This document shows, in pieces, positions 62,182 through 64,000 of a stretch of DNA of 64,000 bases; the first letter of the stretch is position 1; each line of letters starts with the position of its first letter. The notes below the pieces were generated by a model. That model made no database searches and had not been told where the DNA came from. It saw nothing but the letters and a program-made list of their open reading frames with translations. The DNA comes from JBAXTZ01 sp041666525 (GTDB lineage: Bacteria; Bacillota; Negativicutes; JBAXTZ01). Location of the stretch: the NCBI GenBank assembly GCA_041666525.1, contig JBAYGT010000005.1:1-64000 (forward strand), written 5' to 3'. The position numbers and the translations under genes were made by a program.

Positions 62182-63462
62182 CTAGCGAATAACCGCTGCA
62201 AGCATTTTCGAAAATCCGGGAAAAGATATATCAATACAAGTGTCATTGACAATAATTGTCTGCCCGTCGGCAAATGATCCGGCAATTGCCGCCGCCATCG
62301 CAATCCGGTGATCGTGATAACTTTCAATCACTGCGCCACGCAGTTTTTTTCCGCCTTGAATTACCATTCCGTCGGATAATTCTTCAATATTCGCGCCCAT
62401 TTTACGAAACTCCGTTACAATCGCAGTTATCCGGTCAGATTCCTTGACGCGCAATTCCTGCGCACCGGATATCGTGGTTTTTCCTTCGGCGAGCATTGCT
62501 AAAACGGCGATAACCGGAACTTCATCAATCAAGCGTGGCATAACATCTATGCCGATTTCTGTTCCCCGCAGCTTGCCGCCACGCACGATAATATCGCCAT
62601 AGATTTCGGCATTACTTTCTGATATATTATCAAGTTCAATATTCGCGCCCATATTTTGCAACACATCAATTATTCCGGTACGCGTCGGATTTAATCCGAC
62701 ATTGCGAATAATTAATTCAGAGTTTGGCAGCAATGCTGCGGCCGCCAAAAAAAATGCCGCCGAAGAGATGTCTCCCGGAACAAACAATTTTTGGGCAACT
62801 AATTGCTTTGCAGTGACAACCGTTGCCTTGGTTCCCTCACTCCGGACATCGGCACCAAACGCCCGTAGCATCCGTTCAGTGTGATCACGTGACAACACCG
62901 GCTCGGTTACACTGGTTGCGCCGTCAGCATACAACCCGGCCAACAAAATCGCCGATTTCACCTGTGCACTGGCAATTGCCGACCGCCAATCAATCGCTTT
63001 GAGCTTTCCGCCGTTGATCGTAAGTGGCGCCAAACATTTTTCACCAATTCCCGCAATCTGCGCCCCCATCGACCGCAGCGGCTCAGCCACGCGGTTCATC
63101 GGACGCCGTTGCAATGAAACATCACCAACAAGCCGGCTGATAAATGGTTGCCCGGCGAGGATGCCACTCAACAACCGCATTGTAGTCCCGGAATTTCCGG
63201 CATCCAGCGCAGTTGCCGGTTGACTCAAACCAAATAGACCCTTGCCTTCCACTTCAATCAAGCCGCTGTGGTCACTGATAACTATTCCCATTTTTCGAAA
63301 ACAAGCGATAGTACTCTTGCAATCCTCACCCTGCAAAAAACCGGAAATCTCACTCTTACCGTGGCTGATTGCTGCCAATATCACTGCACGGTGGGAAATT
63401 GATTTATCGCCCGGAACGGTAATATCCCCGTTAATAGCCGTTGCCCGCTTAACTGTCAACAT
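62182..63462 (-). CDS. aroA: 3-phosphoshikimate 1-carboxyvinyltransferase (EPSP synthase)
   Basis: A 426-residue enzyme. Motifs: GDITVPGDKSISHRAVILAAI, the PEP/phosphoshikimate region LDAGNSGTTMRLLSGILAGQ, LQRRPMNRVAEPLRSMGAQI, RDHTERMLRAFG, KESDRITAI and HDHRIAMAAAIAG. NSGTTMRLL with LAGQ in place of LAAR suggests the class II enzymes of many Firmicutes. The ATG at 63462 follows GGAG by eight bases; ATG 63471 is also in frame. Its start overlaps the end of tyrA by 14-23 bases. Confidence 0.96.
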   Translation of the reverse strand: MLTVKRATAINGDITVPGDKSISHRAVILAAISHGKSEISGFLQGEDCKSTIACFRKMGIVISDHSGLIEVEGKGLFGLSQPATALDAGNSGTTMRLLSGILAGQPFISRLVGDVSLQRRPMNRVAEPLRSMGAQIAGIGEKCLAPLTINGGKLKAIDWRSAIASAQVKSAILLAGLYADGATSVTEPVLSRDHTERMLRAFGADVRSEGTKATVVTAKQLVAQKLFVPGDISSAAFFLAAAALLPNSELIIRNVGLNPTRTGIIDVLQNMGANIELDNISESNAEIYGDIIVRGGKLRGTEIGIDVMPRLIDEVPVIAVLAMLAEGKTTISGAQELRVKESDRITAIVTEFRKMGANIEELSDGMVIQGGKKLRGAVIESYHDHRIAMAAAIAGSFADGQTIIVNDTCIDISFPGFSKMLAAVIR

Positions 63463-64000
63463 GCTGCTCATCTCCGTCGCTGCTCACATTAAATCCCTGG
63501 TCGTTCAATAATTCCTTTGCAGAACACTGTTCACTTTCGCTTGCAAAAGCAATTCGAATTGCACCGTCAATGTTTTCCCGGACATGCAGAATTTCGATTT
63601 CGCAAATATTTAATTTGTTTTCGCCAATTATTTGCGTAAGTTTGGCGATTATCCCCGGCTGGTCTTTAACCGAAACAAAAATGTTAAACAAACTTGGTAA
63701 ATAATCGCGGCTGTGCTTTGGCAAACCCTCGCGCACAAACTTGGCTTTTGCCAAAAAAGCACGTAACGCAACGCCATTTTCAGCCGCAATTATTTCGCGC
63801 AGCTCGCCAATGTAATGCTCCAACTGCGCCAATTCCGGCAGCACTTCCTGTTTATTCAGCAACAAAATGTCCCGCCAAAGGTCAGGATTACTGGCGGCGA
63901 TGCGGGTTGTGTCGCGAAATCCGCCACCAGCAAAGGCCGCAAAATTAATACTGTCGCTAGTCGCCAACGCATTGGCAACCAACGCTGCCGCCAGGTGCGG
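63449..64000 (-). CDS. tyrA: Prephenate dehydrogenase, C-terminal part (cut by the window edge)
   Basis: The last about 183 codons of a Firmicute-type TyrA. The frame is open through 64000 (…PHLAAALVANALA), continuing the helical dimerisation domain of prephenate dehydrogenase with FAGGGFRDTTRIAASNPDLWRDILLLNK. From about 90 residues before the end an ACT domain follows (LFNIFVSVKDQPGIIAKLTQIIGENKLNICEIEIL), probably for tyrosine feedback. The N-terminal NAD-binding domain is outside. It precedes aroA with an overlap, so it belongs to the aromatic operon. Confidence 0.93.
   Translation of the reverse strand, partial: PHLAAALVANALATSDSINFAAFAGGGFRDTTRIAASNPDLWRDILLLNKQEVLPELAQLEHYIGELREIIAAENGVALRAFLAKAKFVREGLPKHSRDYLPSLFNIFVSVKDQPGIIAKLTQIIGENKLNICEIEILHVRENIDGAIRIAFASESEQCSAKELLNDQGFNVSSDGDEQHVDS

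Noticed and set aside
1..64000. tRNA genes, CRISPR arrays, insertion sequences, phage genes
   Set aside because: Reading both strands I found no cloverleaf-like segments with TTCGANNC arms, no regular spacer-repeat arrays, and no transposase or integrase motifs.

Overview
The window looks like chromosomal DNA of an anaerobic, diderm Firmicute, most plausibly a member of the Negativicutes. The pointers are pyruvate:ferredoxin oxidoreductase and a methylmalonyl-CoA mutase fermentation operon, combined with outer-membrane proteins (an inverse autotransporter and a filamentous-haemagglutinin-like TpsA exoprotein) in an otherwise Firmicute-style gene set with strong GGAGG ribosome sites. This placement is inferred from gene content; no rRNA, tRNA or other marker is available here. 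Almost all genes are on the minus strand. I see no IS element, prophage, CRISPR array or tRNA gene.

Layout: 1-341 holds a probable structured RNA running off the left edge from a good sigma70-type promoter. 471-6813 is a fermentation operon: malic enzyme, ScpB-type methylmalonyl-CoA decarboxylase, class III CoA-transferase, split methylmalonyl-CoA mutase and MeaB. It resembles the E. coli Sbm (scp) pathway with a different CoA-transferase. 6844-12817 holds transporters, a deaminase, a PyrK-like flavoprotein that lacks its [2Fe-2S] cysteines, a uridine phosphorylase of the animal (UPP1) type and a sugar porter.

13054-29927 is the most accessory-looking part. It has an XRE regulator, an inverse autotransporter, a 39-codon ORF that reads like a lasso-peptide precursor, a 3091-residue TpsA exoprotein with no TpsB in the window, and a three-gene operon of a 7TM-DISM histidine kinase, a REC-plus-winged-helix response regulator and an AsnB-like protein whose glutaminase cysteine is missing, as in lasso cyclases. 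The leader-binding and protease proteins of a lasso pathway are not in the window.

29950-43756 carries mnmG, PFOR, MarC, an amino acid permease, a frameshifted chagasin-like inhibitor, a metallo-beta-lactamase-fold remnant, an HD hydrolase, a TPR lipid- or periplasm-directed protein, an MFS exporter and a marR-arsM arsenic module with a palindromic operator. 43941-56547 carries a DUF2807 protein, a PTS operon that includes a ROK-like protein with its motifs in permuted order, an OPT transporter, gpsA, two convergent secreted phosphoesterases, and a small operon with a YhhQ-type transporter. 56816-64000 has a POT peptide transporter and the aromatic amino acid operon tyrA-aroA-pheA-aroC-aroB-aroQ/aroK, the last gene being a chorismate mutase-shikimate kinase fusion.
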